64,000 nt of DNA from Adenanthera pavonina (taxonomy: Eukaryota; Streptophyta; Magnoliopsida; Fabales; Fabaceae). The notes beneath the pieces were generated by a model. The model saw only the letters and a program-made list of their open reading frames with translations. It had not been told where the DNA came from and did not search any database. Within the stretch, counting starts at the first letter, position 1; each line of letters opens with the position of its first letter. A program made the translations under genes and the position numbers. This document shows, in pieces, positions 11,367 to 23,785 of this stretch. The stretch is taken from NCBI GenBank assembly GCA_026686845.1, contig JAIVEN010000006.1:33278501-33342500 (forward strand). Reading direction: 5' to 3'.

Positions 11367-11905
11367 GCAGTGGATTTGGGAATGCATCTTCCCTAAATCA
11401 CCATTAATTCGAGTAGTCTAGGGGAAGGAGAACTATGATCCAATCATTAGTGTGGCCTTTGGTTAGGTTATACTAGTGTGTGGAGAGCTTAGTGAAGTCC
11501 CGAAATCAGTCTTCACAGGTTGTTAGATGGAAATCACTTGTTAGGTATACCTTGCAATTGTAACTAGCTCATGATTCTAACTGTGTGTGTTAGGGACATT
11601 CATTCCATTGCATTACTTATCGCTATATTGCATATATGTGTATATATACATGTATTGTTTGGTCGTGGTATTCCTCGATTATTGGGACTCTATCTCACAC
11701 CCCTTTGTGGTTAACATTTCAGGTGGAAACTCTACCACTAGCCTGGAGAAGACGAATAAGTCTTAGATCACTCTGTTCACAAGGGTATCTGAGCTTGTAA
11801 TTATTAGCTTGTATGATTCAATTTATGTAACATATTGTGCAAAGTAACTTATTGATATGATTGATTGTAAGATGGCCTAGTTGGCAAGTTATGTAATGTG
11901 GTCGT

Positions 11906-14900
11906 TGTAACATCTCAAGAAAGCTAAAATATCTAGAAATATAAAGAAATTTTGCAAAAACGGGTAGACACCGTTTTGCATGAAAAGGGCAAAGAGGTTA
12001 TTTTTCCCGATTGAATGGAAAAATAAGAAAATTATATTTTTTCCCTCAAGGAATTATGAAAAGGACATCCACGTCCTAAAAACTTTAAAATTTACGTGGA
12101 GAAAGAAATAGAAAAGTCTTGGGAAAAATTACACCTAATGACCTGAAAGTTTTAAAAATTATAATTTAATCCCGGGTCAGGGGTAATTTTGTAAATATGT
12201 AAAATTAATGTCAAAATGAAGCCCTCAACGAGAGAAGTCCAATGGTATATGGCACTGAGGATTAATGTTCAAGAATAAAGAAATAATCAGTGCTTAGTGT
12301 CCAAAAGTAATAGTAAATTAGGTCTGAATATGGGCCATACACAGATATCATTTGGGACAAGATAATTATGGGAATATAAAAATAAAATTAGAATAGTCCT
12401 GTATCCCAAAAATGCTAAAATAGTATAAAGACGTTTTTATCAGTACAGTTAAAAAGTATCCGGACTGAGGTCTATCTGGATCAGGAAAATTGGGCAAATT
12501 TTGGACACTTCTCTCTCACCCATGCGTGACTTTTGCTGCAGCCCATGAGCCCACCAATCATCTCAAAAAGGTTGAGAAAACTTCTTAAAGAAGGAGTTGA
12601 ATTTTTTTGTCAAAAAGTAACTTAAGGTGGTTAAGTGTTAACTATGATTAAGCTATATGATTAAGCCACTTAACCACCCATTTCCACCCATTCAGCACGT
12701 CCATTTCCAGAACCAAACCAGAAAAGAAAAATTCAAGGAAGAAGAGAGAAAAGAGAGAAGGAAAAGAGGAAACTCAAGAGGAAGTTCAAGAGCTCAAGTT
12801 GGTAAGTGTTTTCTACTACTCCAAGCTTGTAGTTCATGGTGTTTAAAGCATGGTTCATGGAGTAGATTTTCTTCCTCTTCCTCTTAGGGTTTCATTCAAA
12901 CATGATTTAGCAAGGAAATGAATTTACCAACCATAAATCATAGGGGAAATGCTAGACTACACATTTAAAGCTTGAATATGCAAGTGGTTTGTTGTATAAC
13001 AAAGTGTAGCAAATTTTCTTGAATTTCCCTAATTTTGGACGAGTTACTGTTCACACTTAGAGTTGGAATTTCATGTTTTTGATGCCAAAAATGAGTTCCT
13101 CATGGTGGAAAACCTTAGGAACAAGTGATGGTTTCATGAAAAAGCTTAAGATTAAGGAAGTGAAATTTTTAGGTTTTTGAAGTTAATTCGGAATGAACAG
13201 TAACCGAGTTCCAAATATTTGGATTCCTCATGAAAAATTACATGAAATAGAGGTATAATTCATCATTTTTGAGTTAGAAATGAATTTTTGGTGAATTTTT
13301 TAAGAATTAGGGTTTCATGAATTGAAGAAAGTCATGGAACCATTAGTTTGAAGTTCTTATGAACTAACCCTTAGTTCAAGTTGATTTATTTGATATTTGG
13401 TGATGCATTAGGGTGTGAGAAAGCTTAAGGAAGTCCTTGAAATGATTGAATCAAAGAGGAAAGACATAAAGTTTCATGAGGTAGCATAGTTACTTTTTCT
13501 CGCATTATATTGTCTTGCTATATTATATTATGAATGATGACTTGCCATATTGTTTTTATGATGTTTGAGATTGGTTTTGGCTGTTTTTATGAAAGGGATA
13601 GTACCCGGGATGTCCATTTTCTATGCCGTTATAATGCCGAAATTTTTATAAATGATATGGTGATTTATGTCTTGAAATGATTATTATGATGTTTTGAAGG
13701 TTTTATAGCATGCATGATAATGTAAATGTTTGAGATGTGACTAGCTACTGGGATTTCCAAAATCTCATCACCCAATAATAACATGATAGGTCCAAGTTAT
13801 GGAAGAAATCCAAGGGAGGCAAAGAGCTAAAAGAAAAGAGGAAGAGAATGATGAATGATATTATTATGCAAGTCTTGATGTTATGTTTTGGGAATTTGTA
13901 TAAATTCGTATGAAAGGGGATAAATCCTGTTTGATGCCTTGAATATATTCTTTTAAGTCCTCTATGATATTGTGCATGAAAGTGGAGAACTAAATGTCAA
14001 TGTAAATGTGTTATGAAGCTTATCATGTAAGTTATGGCATAAGTTCATTGGAGATGACCAATATTGATTTGAGCAGGGGAACTCTGTTCTAAATAGAGCA
14101 TCCTATAAAAGTGTTATATATGCTCTTAAAGTAGACAGAACAAGATTTTCATAGAGCTAAATAGCACCTAAATTGGATAAATGTATGAATTATAATGAAT
14201 TTTTGAAGTCAAGGTTTAGAACAGGACAAGAAGGGGAAAACTGAAATCTGGAAAGTAAGTACTGGAAAATTCAAAGGAAAATATAAAATCGTACAAAGCT
14301 CCGAAAATTAAGTGGTTTATAAGTATAAAAATTTCTATGTTTTAAGTTTCGTATGCCACTGATTTGGAGTTAATTGGAGCTATATAATAGGAGATATGGA
14401 GTTTTTCCCAAAACTGTTCCAGTAAGAGTCAAATTCTGACCCTTCATGACTTAAGTTAAAGTTATGCCCTGTGTAAGGGAAATAAATATATAATAAAAAT
14501 ATGTCATTAAAGTATACATGTACAGATTTCAAATGACATAGATTATGCATAGTTTGGAATAGAATAGAAGGAGATATAATTTTTCAAAATTGAGGTCAGA
14601 AAACTGGAACATAGCAAATTGACCAAATAAACAGTAACAGTCCACGAAATTACTGTATAAATTGGCCCAATAATGTTACTTTTTTATATTTTTCCCATGT
14701 AGATCTGAATTTAATAAAATTTTAGAGACTTGAATCAGCTCAAGATGATTTTCGTAGATTAAGTTATGAATTTTCAAAATTCATCGGGTAAAAGAGAAAA
14801 TGCCAAATGAACAGTACCCTGAATTTTGTAAAATTCTGATTTTATTATATTATGATTTTAGTCCCTAAACCATGATGAAAGACATCTAAAATGATCTAAT

Positions 14901-14934
14901 ACATGAAAAATGGGCCCTAACATAAGGTATTACA
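11906..14934 (+). mobile_element. Solo LTR B1 (Gypsy family B)
   Basis: A 3,029-bp LTR starting TGTAACATCTC and ending GGTATTACA, flanked by gtcgt (11901-11905) and gtcat (14935-14939), a target duplication with one change. It lies in sense orientation within A1. Inside are a purine-rich leader tract (about 12720-12795) followed by GTAAGT (12802-12807), and repeated TTTTCAAAATT-type blocks near 14580-14780. Blocks are shared with B2, B3 and LTR E, for example GTATGCCACTGATTTG (14350 and, with changes, 44291). Confidence 0.9.
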
Positions 14935-15522
14935 GTCATAAACCTTAGTACAGGTCAGATTATGGTCATTTTGTGTGTATCTAACCCACTGGTTGCCAAA
15001 GGGGTCAAATTTTACAGGAATGATTTCCTTAAGATGAGTTCACCATAAGCCTAGTTTGAAGGGTAATTGGCATATGAGTCAGGGGTTGGTTTGGGCATTG
15101 GTATTTTGGTTTGGTATTTGGGACTTCAAGTGCCAAGTTTTGGTCAAAAAATGGCCATTTCAGTCTCAGACGTCCAGAATCTCCACACAGAGGTACCTTG
15201 AGATATGGTTGGTGTCTATAGTTAAATAAGAGTAGAGTAACCTGTATAAGTTGGAATCAGGTTAATCAGAGATCAGAGGAAGAAATTATGTGCATCAGAA
15301 GTTCATCCGAGGTATCAGTAATTTGCTAATGCCGTATCAGTTCGGGGCGCTACAGCGCAAATATCCATGCCACCCTCTTCTATATCATTTTCATTTTCAC
15401 ATAGAAAGCTTTCACGCTGCAGCGGCACTATACTGGCCATGGTACTTTCCTCTGTTTCTATCATTATGGTGATATTTTGTCTTCTTTTCAGTGTGTTTTT
15501 GGGTATAAGGTGTTACATTAAT

Positions 15523-15989
15523 ATAAGTTTTAATTTGTGTTCAATTTAATATAATTTTATATTGGCATGCTTGACTGTCATGCTTGTTTGGCTCAATGCC
15601 TTTTGATTATTTGGTTAAACAATTTAATTAGAGGTTGTTAGGAAAAGAAACACTAGATAGGCCAAGTATTCTAATGCTCTTCATGGAGAAATTCATGTTA
15701 TTAATTAGATGCATTGTTTATAGCTTTTTCTTGCTTATTGGGCAACTTATGCATCCTTAATTTATTGGCTAAATATGAAAAATGTGTTATCTTGGTAAAT
15801 ATAATGCATATGCTTGGAAAAATACATATTTTGGCTTGGTTCCAATTAAATTGAGAGTTGATGATATCTTGTGTTATTGAAACATTATGGAAAGGTAATC
15901 AAGCTAGATGCATAGAAGAAATGGAAGAAAAGTAAGTCTTATAAAGCTAATTGGAAAGCTTGAGATGCACAAAAAGATCAAAAGTGCTA
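15523..15989. other. Spacer between the A1 and A2 loci
   Basis: About 470 bases with no recognised gene or repeat. It starts directly after the A1 target duplication, so its first part is the original insertion-site DNA, continuous with sequence left of 7283. Confidence 0.5.
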
Positions 15990-16271
15990 TGTAACATCCT
16001 AAAACTCTTCAACCCAAACTAGACGCAAACATATAGGGACATAGTATAAGAAGTCAACATAGTAGGGCAGTGCTGTGACGTGAGGAGAACTTGACCAAAA
16101 GATGAGAAGAACCCGGTTGACATGGCACCACGACCACATTCTGGGCACTACTCTAATGACCCTAATCTAACTCTTCTGTACATGTTAGAAGATTTATATA
16201 AGTGTATTTTTGGAATTAAGTGGGAACGGAGGGAGAATTGTGACAAAAGCTTTCTACGCTGTGGTGAGTTT
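15990..16271 (+). mobile_element. LTR 5'-end fragment, family-A-like
   Basis: Starts TGTAACATCCT and carries GC-rich motifs of the family-A type (GCTGTGACG, GGCACCACGACC, CGCTGTGGTG) before ending abruptly at the A2 start. The simplest reading is that A2 inserted about 280 bp into an older related LTR whose remainder lies beyond the window. The candidate duplication of A2 is agttt (16267-16271); its partner cannot be seen. Confidence 0.5.
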
Positions 16272-17270
16272 TGTAACGACCCTCATTACATTATCTTGCA
16301 CTCAGCATCTAACAGATGAAGTGTATTTGATGTCATGTACAGAACCAGAGGAAATGCTAAAAAGAAACAAAGACGCTCCACGCCACGATGAGAGTCAGAA
16401 CCGTCGCGGTGAGCGAGCTACAACTTTTGAGGAAGTTTTCAGGTTGAGGGCAACCATGCCGCGGTAGCCTTACTAGCACCACGGCGAGTGTGGAAAATTT
16501 TGTTTAAATCGAAAACATTTCAGTCGAACAAATGAAGGAGAAATAGAGGGAGAAAGAAGAAGCTCTACCAGGGTTCATGATCTTCAGCTAGTGAGAGTGA
16601 TTTTTGGCCTCTGGGAGCTTTGATCTTGGTTGGTAAGTGGTTCTTGATCCTCTTTCTCCATTTTTCTTCAGTTTTGAATTGGATTTTTTGGGTATATGTT
16701 AGAATTTTTTATTTTGGCCGAAATCCACTGATTAAAATGGATGAAATGGGGTTAATAAAGGATAATTTAGTGTTTATGATACTTGGTATGAGTTTTAGAA
16801 TGAGTATGTATGATTTAAGCTTAACCCAATGTTGAAATTGTTAGAGGAAGCATGGAATCTAAAATGTGTATGGTTGGTTAGAGTTTGAATGATCTTTAGG
16901 AGCTTAATGATGCATGAAAAGGGTATTAGAATCTTGGATTAAGCCTAAATGGCTGAATTGTGGTTTTTGGTCAAGTGGTATATTGTGTTAATTAAGGTAT
17001 TAGGATATTGTGAAAGTTGTTTCATTGACTGGAAGAGTACAAGTGTATCGGATAACCCAAGAAGCTCATGGAATCGTATGTATGTGGTATTGACAACCTA
17101 AGGTAACTGGGTGTTTGTATTGTCTGTATGATTTGTATTGTATGTTGATATATATATGTATATATGCATGTTTTTAGAGATGATGATGATGTGACATTAC
17201 ATGATGCATAGCATGACATTGAGAAATATGATGATGATGATGATTATATGATGATATAACATAAGCATCA

Positions 17271-20200
17271 TGTAACACCTTAAACTTGAGCCCATTTCCC
17301 ATGTATTAGACTCCACTTATATCTATTATTGCATAATTAGAAACTTGATTGCATCAAAATATCAAAACAGATTTTTCTTTATTTCGGGTATTGTTCATTG
17401 TGCATTTTCCATTTTACTTGAGAAGTTTCAAAAATTCCTAACTAATTGTAGAAAAATCATCTCAAAGTGATTCAAGTCTCTAAACATATCTTAAAAGATT
17501 TTATACATGGGAAAAATATTAAACAGATCATTTTCTGGACCAATTCATACAGTTTATTTCTCAAATATTTACTGTACATTTGGTCATTTTGAAACTTTCT
17601 AGGTTTAGGTCTTAATTTTAAAAATTCATATCTCATGATATCCTAAGACAAATTATTCATTCTTTATGTCATTCGAAAGCCCGGTGAGTCTAATTTCTAG
17701 AAATATCTTTTTTGTATATTTATTCAACTTGTACAGGGTATGATATTAACTTAACTTTTGTAGGTCAAAACACTACCTCTACTGGAATAGTTTTAGGAGA
17801 AATTACATAACTCCTTCTTTATAGCTCCAAATGGTTTCAAACTAGTGGCATTCATTTCCTCAGACTTGGAGCTTTACATAAATGCAAATAACTAAATTTT
17901 TGGAGCTATACAAGATTTTATAGTGCTTTTTTAAAAATCTAGTGTTCATAGTGTAAGTTCCAGTTTTTCCAATACTGTCCAATTTTGAATCATAACTTCA
18001 AAATTTCATTATAAATCATACACTTGACCAATTTAAGTGATCTTTATCTCTTTGGAAAGCTTATTGAGTATAACCCTTAAAATGAATGCTTTATTTTGGA
18101 TAGAGTTCCCTTATCCCAACTTCTATTGGTCATCTTGTCTATAATTATGCCATAACTCATATAATAAACTTCATAAACCTCATGCATCAACATTTATTGT
18201 TCCAAATCCACACATAACATCATAAGATGACTTTAAGGAACATAATCATGTATAATTACAGAATTTTATCTCATACATACATGATACATATTTTCTCAAC
18301 TTAACATTATAACTTGCAAAATCAAGTAATTCTCCATCATCTTCTTCATTTCCCTTGCATTTATTTGAATACTTCCATGTCCTTGCCCTAACATAGTTAA
18401 TATTTGAAAAAGAATGAGATTCAAAGAATCTCAGTAGTTACACCCAATTATGTGAGCATATTATCATAGCATCTCATAAAATCATTAATGGTAATCATAA
18501 AATCATAAATTCATATTATGCCTACAATTTCATAAAAATTTCGGCATAGTAACACTTTGTAAAATGGACATCCTAGGGTCATAAAACCCTTCAAACAACC
18601 ATCCAACAATGCAAATTCATCACAAAGTATCTAAACAAATATATGCATAGTTATAGAATCATGAAAATCAAGCATGATAACATTAGCGTAAATAGGAAAA
18701 TAATTATCTTCTTATTTTCTAATGATCTCCAAACTTTGTGGACACTTCCATTGATCTTAAAATACTTCTTGAAACCCTATAGCATCATAAAATAATACCA
18801 TAAGCCACTGATTCATTAAGCTCATTCACAAAGTGGTATACTTGAACTAAAAATTCCATTTTGTTTTCCCTTGATTTTCCTTTGTACAACATTATTGTTC
18901 TTACATAATTTGGACCTAAGGAATCCATTTTGGGGGTCAAAATCATGAAATTCCCTTTCTATATTGAACCCTAAATAGGCAGAAAATTTCAAAAAATAGT
19001 AAGAAAATATTACTCCATGAATTTGCAAACCAATCACGTATTCAAGCTTTCTAGGTCCTTTCTAAGCTTTTCTATGGATTGATTTCATCATAGCTCAACT
19101 TTCTCTCTCTTGGGTCACCATGGCTGAACCTTAAAGTGAGAGAAAAGAGGAAAATACTCCATGGAAATACTATTAAACACCAAAGTACAAAAGCTAGTAG
19201 TCATAGAACTTTACCTTAAACACTTGAGATCTTGGCCCTTGCTTCTTGCTCTTCCTCTTCTCAATTTCTGTTTTGTGCTCTCTTTCCCTCTAACCCTCTG
19301 TTTCAAGCATGGATTATGTGAAGAAGGAGGCTTAACCATGCCTTAAGAGGAAAGATATCAAATGCCAAAATAAATCATGGTCAATTTTAACTAAACTTGG
19401 TTAACTTTTTATAAAGCTTTTAAGAAAATTCCTCTTGTGTCCCAAGCTGCTGATCATACGTAATTCATCCTCATTTTTGGAAAAAAAAATTACTTTAATA
19501 ATTTTATGGGTCAATATGCCCTTTACCGATTAAATTTACCCGTACCGATTAAGTATTTTTACCAAAATTGACATTAAATTGGTACAGGATTATCTAAAAA
19601 TAATTTTTGGAAGAAAATTATTATCTTAACTCAAAATATATTTAATCAAGGTCCACTCAGTGTTCTTGAATTGGTACTGCCTTTTCTGCAATCTAAACTG
19701 ACTTTTATCGGATAAAATATTAATATTAGATCATAATTACCCAATAAATATTATTTCAACCTTAATAAATTCTATAATATATTCCATTGGGTTTATCTCT
19801 TTGAGAGCTTCATTTTGACTATAATTTTTCATATTTACAAAAATACCCTTGATCTGAGGTAAAGTTATAAATTTTAAAACTTTTGGGTTATTAGCTGTAA
19901 TTTTCTCTAAAAATTTTTTCATTTCCTCTCCACGTGACTTTCTTTATTCGGGGACTAAAGTATAAATATTCTTGATTCTTAGGTCTAAAATATAATTTTT
20001 TCATTTTTCTATTTAACTAAGAAAAATAACCTATTTGCACTTCTTCACATTTAACAGTGTCTCTCCAATTTTCTCAATTTCTTTTGTATTTTATGATATC
20101 AACTTTTTCATTTTCGGGCCTTAAATGCATTATTCACAATTTACTTCTAATTTAGGAAATGACCGTTTTGCCTTTAAGCTAGGTAAAAAGTAATTATCCA

Positions 20201-20576
20201 TTTTTTAGGGCATTTTCTCATAATTTCACCCAAAGACCAATTTTTTATTTTTTCACTATTCACATTGACTTTCAAATTGGTCTATCTCTCAATCTAGACC
20301 TCCCAACTATGCAATACTTATACCGTTGCACTTAACTCAGAGCGGACTTTCATTCAAGTGGTATATTGCATATTTTCCGGGGTAAGTTCTGGAATTAATT
20401 TCTGCTAAAAACATTATGAAAAATTAATTTCAATTAAAAATCAAACATAACTTCTCTTGAAAATTAGATGAGAAATTAATTCTTTCTAAAGCTCGATTAT
20501 ATATAGTCTTTTTGTTTCACTTCGTTTTTCATCTTTTATTCATTTTATAATTTCCCATAAAAATAGGAATATTACA
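17271..20576 (-). mobile_element. Solo LTR B2 (Gypsy family B, inverted)
   Basis: On the plus strand it begins TGTAACACCTT (the complement of a B 3' end) and ends ATATTACA. It is flanked by perfect duplications catca (17266-17270 and 20577-20581). At 3,306 bp it is slightly longer than B1. LTR A2 resumes at 20582. Blocks in common with B1 include the GCCCATTTCCCATGTATTAGA end and the ATACCGTTT-type start. A GTAA donor-like site reads on the minus strand at 19209-19214. Confidence 0.92.
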
Positions 20577-21318
20577 CATCAAAACATAACATTGTGAGGT
20601 ACATGGTGGTGATGATGATATGATGATATACGATATAGGTGAAATAAGGATAGGATCCCTATAGCTAAATTACCTCTTATGGCCAGGAGGGAAAGGTAGG
20701 CAGTGGACTGCACCTTCCTTAAATCGTCACAAATTCACGGTGGAAAAGGGGAAGGAGGACCACAATCCAAGTATTATTGTTACCTTTAGTTGGGTGCACT
20801 AGTATATGGTGAGCTTAGTGATGTCCCGGAATCAATCTTTGCTGACTGTTGGATGGGAATCACATTTACGAAATGTCATGTTATGATGACAGCTCATGGT
20901 TCTAGCTGTGTGTGAGGGAGACATGCATTTTATTTCATATTGCATTTATGATATTATTGTATGAGTTATATATATATGCTGGTGGTTATCCTCGATTACT
21001 GAGACTTTGTCTCACACCCCCTTTCCCACGAATTAACCTTTCAAGTGAAGGTTCTAGCACCAGTCCGGAGAAGACGAGGGAAGTATGGCTACTTCAATGT
21101 TAGGAATATCAAGTCATAATAGTATAGGTGTGTGTGTTGTTTATGTATGTTGAGCCAAGTAAGATAGGGTGATTGCAATGGATATATGTTATTGATGATG
21201 ATTGATATGGACTGATGTGGTACATATGTTTATGTATGGTGAATGAATGCGATGATGGTTTAGGCCCTGGTATGGGTTATTCTTGCTGGAATAGGTGTTT
21301 GTGAGTACAATGGGTTGT

Positions 21319-22941
21319 TGTTGGAAAATTCAGTACATGCATAGTAGAAAAACATCAAGAAATACCCTCCCATGGATCTGTCAATATTGTTTAGATTGAG
21401 ATATAGAAAAAAATTTTACCTCCTGTTTGTCCCTTTGGTTTTCTGTTCTTACTGTCGGATATTAGGAACTAACACGTCTGATCATCTCCCTCTACCAGTA
21501 TCAACACGAATGGTGAGTCCAACTCAAACGGCGTGCTATCACCTCTATTTGTGAACATCTGTACGTCCTTTATTCGTCTATATACTTTCTCTGTGTGAGT
21601 GTGCAGCCGCTCAATCTTTAGGGTGAATAGAGACTCTCTCTTCATTCTATATTTAATAACCCTAATCTATATAATTATATAGATAAGGTTTATTATTTGA
21701 TTAAATTAAATCAAATTTTAATTAAATAGATTAGTTTAGATTTAAATTTATCTGTTGGAATAATATCTAAACTAACTATTTAATGTAAATCTAGAATCAA
21801 ATTTGAATCAAATTCAGATTATAACATTAGTTTAAATTTAAATCTATCACATAGAATTAAATTTAAAACTGATTTATTTAAATTAATTTGAATAAAATAT
21901 ATATATTTCAAAATAATATAATATATATCAAATATATAATATATCAAACATATATATACTTTCAAATTTTATAATATATATATCAAATATATATAATTCA
22001 ATCACCCTAAATTGAACGTTAAATTCATTGAATTTAGACACATTTTAAATTCAATGAATCTAGACATTTTAGTTTGAGTTAGGCCGTTCTTGTGTGTGAT
22101 CCTGTAGGCCCATATGATATTGGTAGTGGGCCGATAACACTATTGGACCCACAAGTCATAAGTGGCCTCTAGCAAGACATTGTGACTGCCCAAATTATAT
22201 GAAATCGATGATTTGATGTAACCTATCATATAACCCGATCACATTCCTTTTGTCTCATGATATATAGGTCAAGTATGAAGCATGGAAATGTCATCCTCAT
22301 CTTACTTGACCATCACTTTCTCGATCTCCGAGCAGACTGACAGAACAAATGGAAACTCTTCCATTCGAGCACGGCTATGCATTTCTCAGTCTTACTCATC
22401 GAGGGGCCCATATATATCTTCCATTAATTAGAGGGAAAAATTCCATCTTGACCATTCATCTTCCTCCACATAAATTCCATTATGCCCGATTATAGCCTTT
22501 ATGATCTCCCGACTAAAGGTGACTTTTGACTATGCCAAAGTATAGTGTTCCCCATGTAGGAAGCCATGGTGATCTCAGGTCTGAGGGCTTGGTGACACAG
22601 TTATATATGAGATATGCTTATGACTTGATCCATACAGCTATCTCATCACGGGTCGATCCAGCGCCTATTCCTTAACGGGAGCTTATAATTTTGATTTGTA
22701 TCTTGATTCATAATTATCACATAATTATCAATTAAAATCATACTAGCCTTAATTTATCATTGTTCCCACAAAGATGATCAACTATGGACATTTAGGATAA
22801 AATGATTTATCCAAGGATATTATTATAAAGATAAACATGCAAACAACAGAATAATGCAATAAAAGGAAAAACACCTTATTTTTTTATAATGAAGTACAAT
22901 GTTCATAATACAATGATTGACCTAAGGCATAATCTCCAACA
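21319..22941 (-). mobile_element. Solo LTR D1 (family D)
   Basis: A 1,623-bp LTR: plus-strand left end TGTTGGAAAATTC, right end TCTCCAACA, between perfect duplications gttgt (21314-21318 and 22942-22946). It matches LTR D2 (58469-60121) along its length, including the TTTAGATTGAGATATAGAAA block and the AAGCCATGGTGATCTCAGG block. Its middle (about 21650-22020) is a very AT-rich run of TATATA and AAATTTAA blocks. Confidence 0.93.
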
Positions 22942-23640
22942 GTTGTGTGTGTGAGCCCAAAAGAGGTTTTTGGGCTTAGATGGTGTGATTTGGGCATATA
23001 GCCCATCATGGAAATTTGGGGTTCAAGGGCGTCAAATCTAAGGAGAGTGGTTCCTTTGAGATGAAACCTCTTTGGATAAGTTGGTTAACTTAATTAGGAT
23101 CTGTGTGAATGGTCCCTAAGTGCCTATTTGCCTTTAGTGGCAATTGGAGGAAGTTTGTGGTGAGTTTTGGTCAAAAGGTGACCAAAACAATGTCAGTTAT
23201 CCAAAATCTCCATATGGCGATAGATTGAAGTGAAAATGGTATCTATGGATCGATTGAGACAAGATTGAATTGTAGCGGTTGGAATTAGGTCAATTGGAGG
23301 CTTAAGCATAAAGTTATGCATGTTGAAAGTTCACTCCAAAACTTTGTAATTTGCTGATATGGTGATAGCAGGGTCATCGCGACGCCAAGGCTAGGCTGTG
23401 GTGCTAGACACTTGGTTTCGCCAATGCTAGAACCCAAGAGCATTAGTTCCACAGCGGTATTGTAGATGTCACAGCCTTACACACTATTTTACTTGTTTTG
23501 GTGTTGTTAGGGTGTCTGGTGTCATTATTCCATTGCTTTGATGATCCATGAGGTAAAGTTGAGGCGTTTTGGTTTTATTTGGTTAGAATTTCAAGTATTT
23601 GGTCAAGTTTGGTGGTGTGTTGGAGTAGGATGTTACTTTT

Positions 23641-23658
23641 TGGTATCAGAGCAATGGT
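23641..23658 (+). promoter_or_regulatory. Primer binding site, initiator tRNA-Met (A2)
   Basis: TGGTATCAGAGCAATGGT follows the LTR end after a few T bases. Its first 12 bases are the exact plant initiator-tRNA-Met complement. Confidence 0.92.
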
Positions 23659-23785
23659 TCAGGCCATTGTTTCTGCTTGTGGTAATACTTGGCACAACTT
23701 TTAATACATAGACTTACATATTTCCATTGCAATACTAGTCTAGAACAATATAACTGAATGTGTTGTTGCTTGTGAGTAAGAGAAA

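Larger units (their letters stand above)
7283..15517 (+). mobile_element. Solo LTR A1 (Gypsy), with two nested solo LTRs
   Basis: The LTR begins TGTAATGACCC at 7283 and ends GGTGTTACA at 15517, between perfect 5-bp duplications ttaat (7278-7282 and 15518-15522). With no coding sequence between matched duplications, it is a solo LTR left by LTR-LTR recombination. Two other LTRs sit inside it (8622-11366 and 11906-14934); once they and their duplications are set aside, about 2.45 kb remains, which matches the A2 LTR. Shared blocks with A2 include the GTATGAGTTTTAGAA block (7832 versus 16787), the TCTCACACCCC block (11694 versus 21010) and the TTTTGGTCAAAA block near 15143 versus 23186. Confidence 0.92.
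16272..23637 (+). mobile_element. 5' LTR of Gypsy element A2, with two nested solo LTRs
   Basis: It begins TGTAACGACCC at 16272 and ends near 23637 (GATGTTACT), four bases before a tRNA-Met primer site. Setting aside B2 (17271-20576) and D1 (21319-22941) with their duplications leaves about 2.43 kb, equal to A1. The LTR would hold the promoter, polyadenylation signal and R region. It contains a GTAAGT (16633-16638) after a purine-rich leader, TGA/ATG microsatellite tracts (near 17180 and 17230) and clusters of CCGCGGTG-like palindromes near both ends. The 3' LTR is outside the window, beyond element E. Confidence 0.9.

Noticed and set aside
12657..12887. 76-aa ORF with basic repeats
   Set aside because: It lies in the purine-rich leader of LTR B1; the similar tracts in B3 and E are not conserved as protein.
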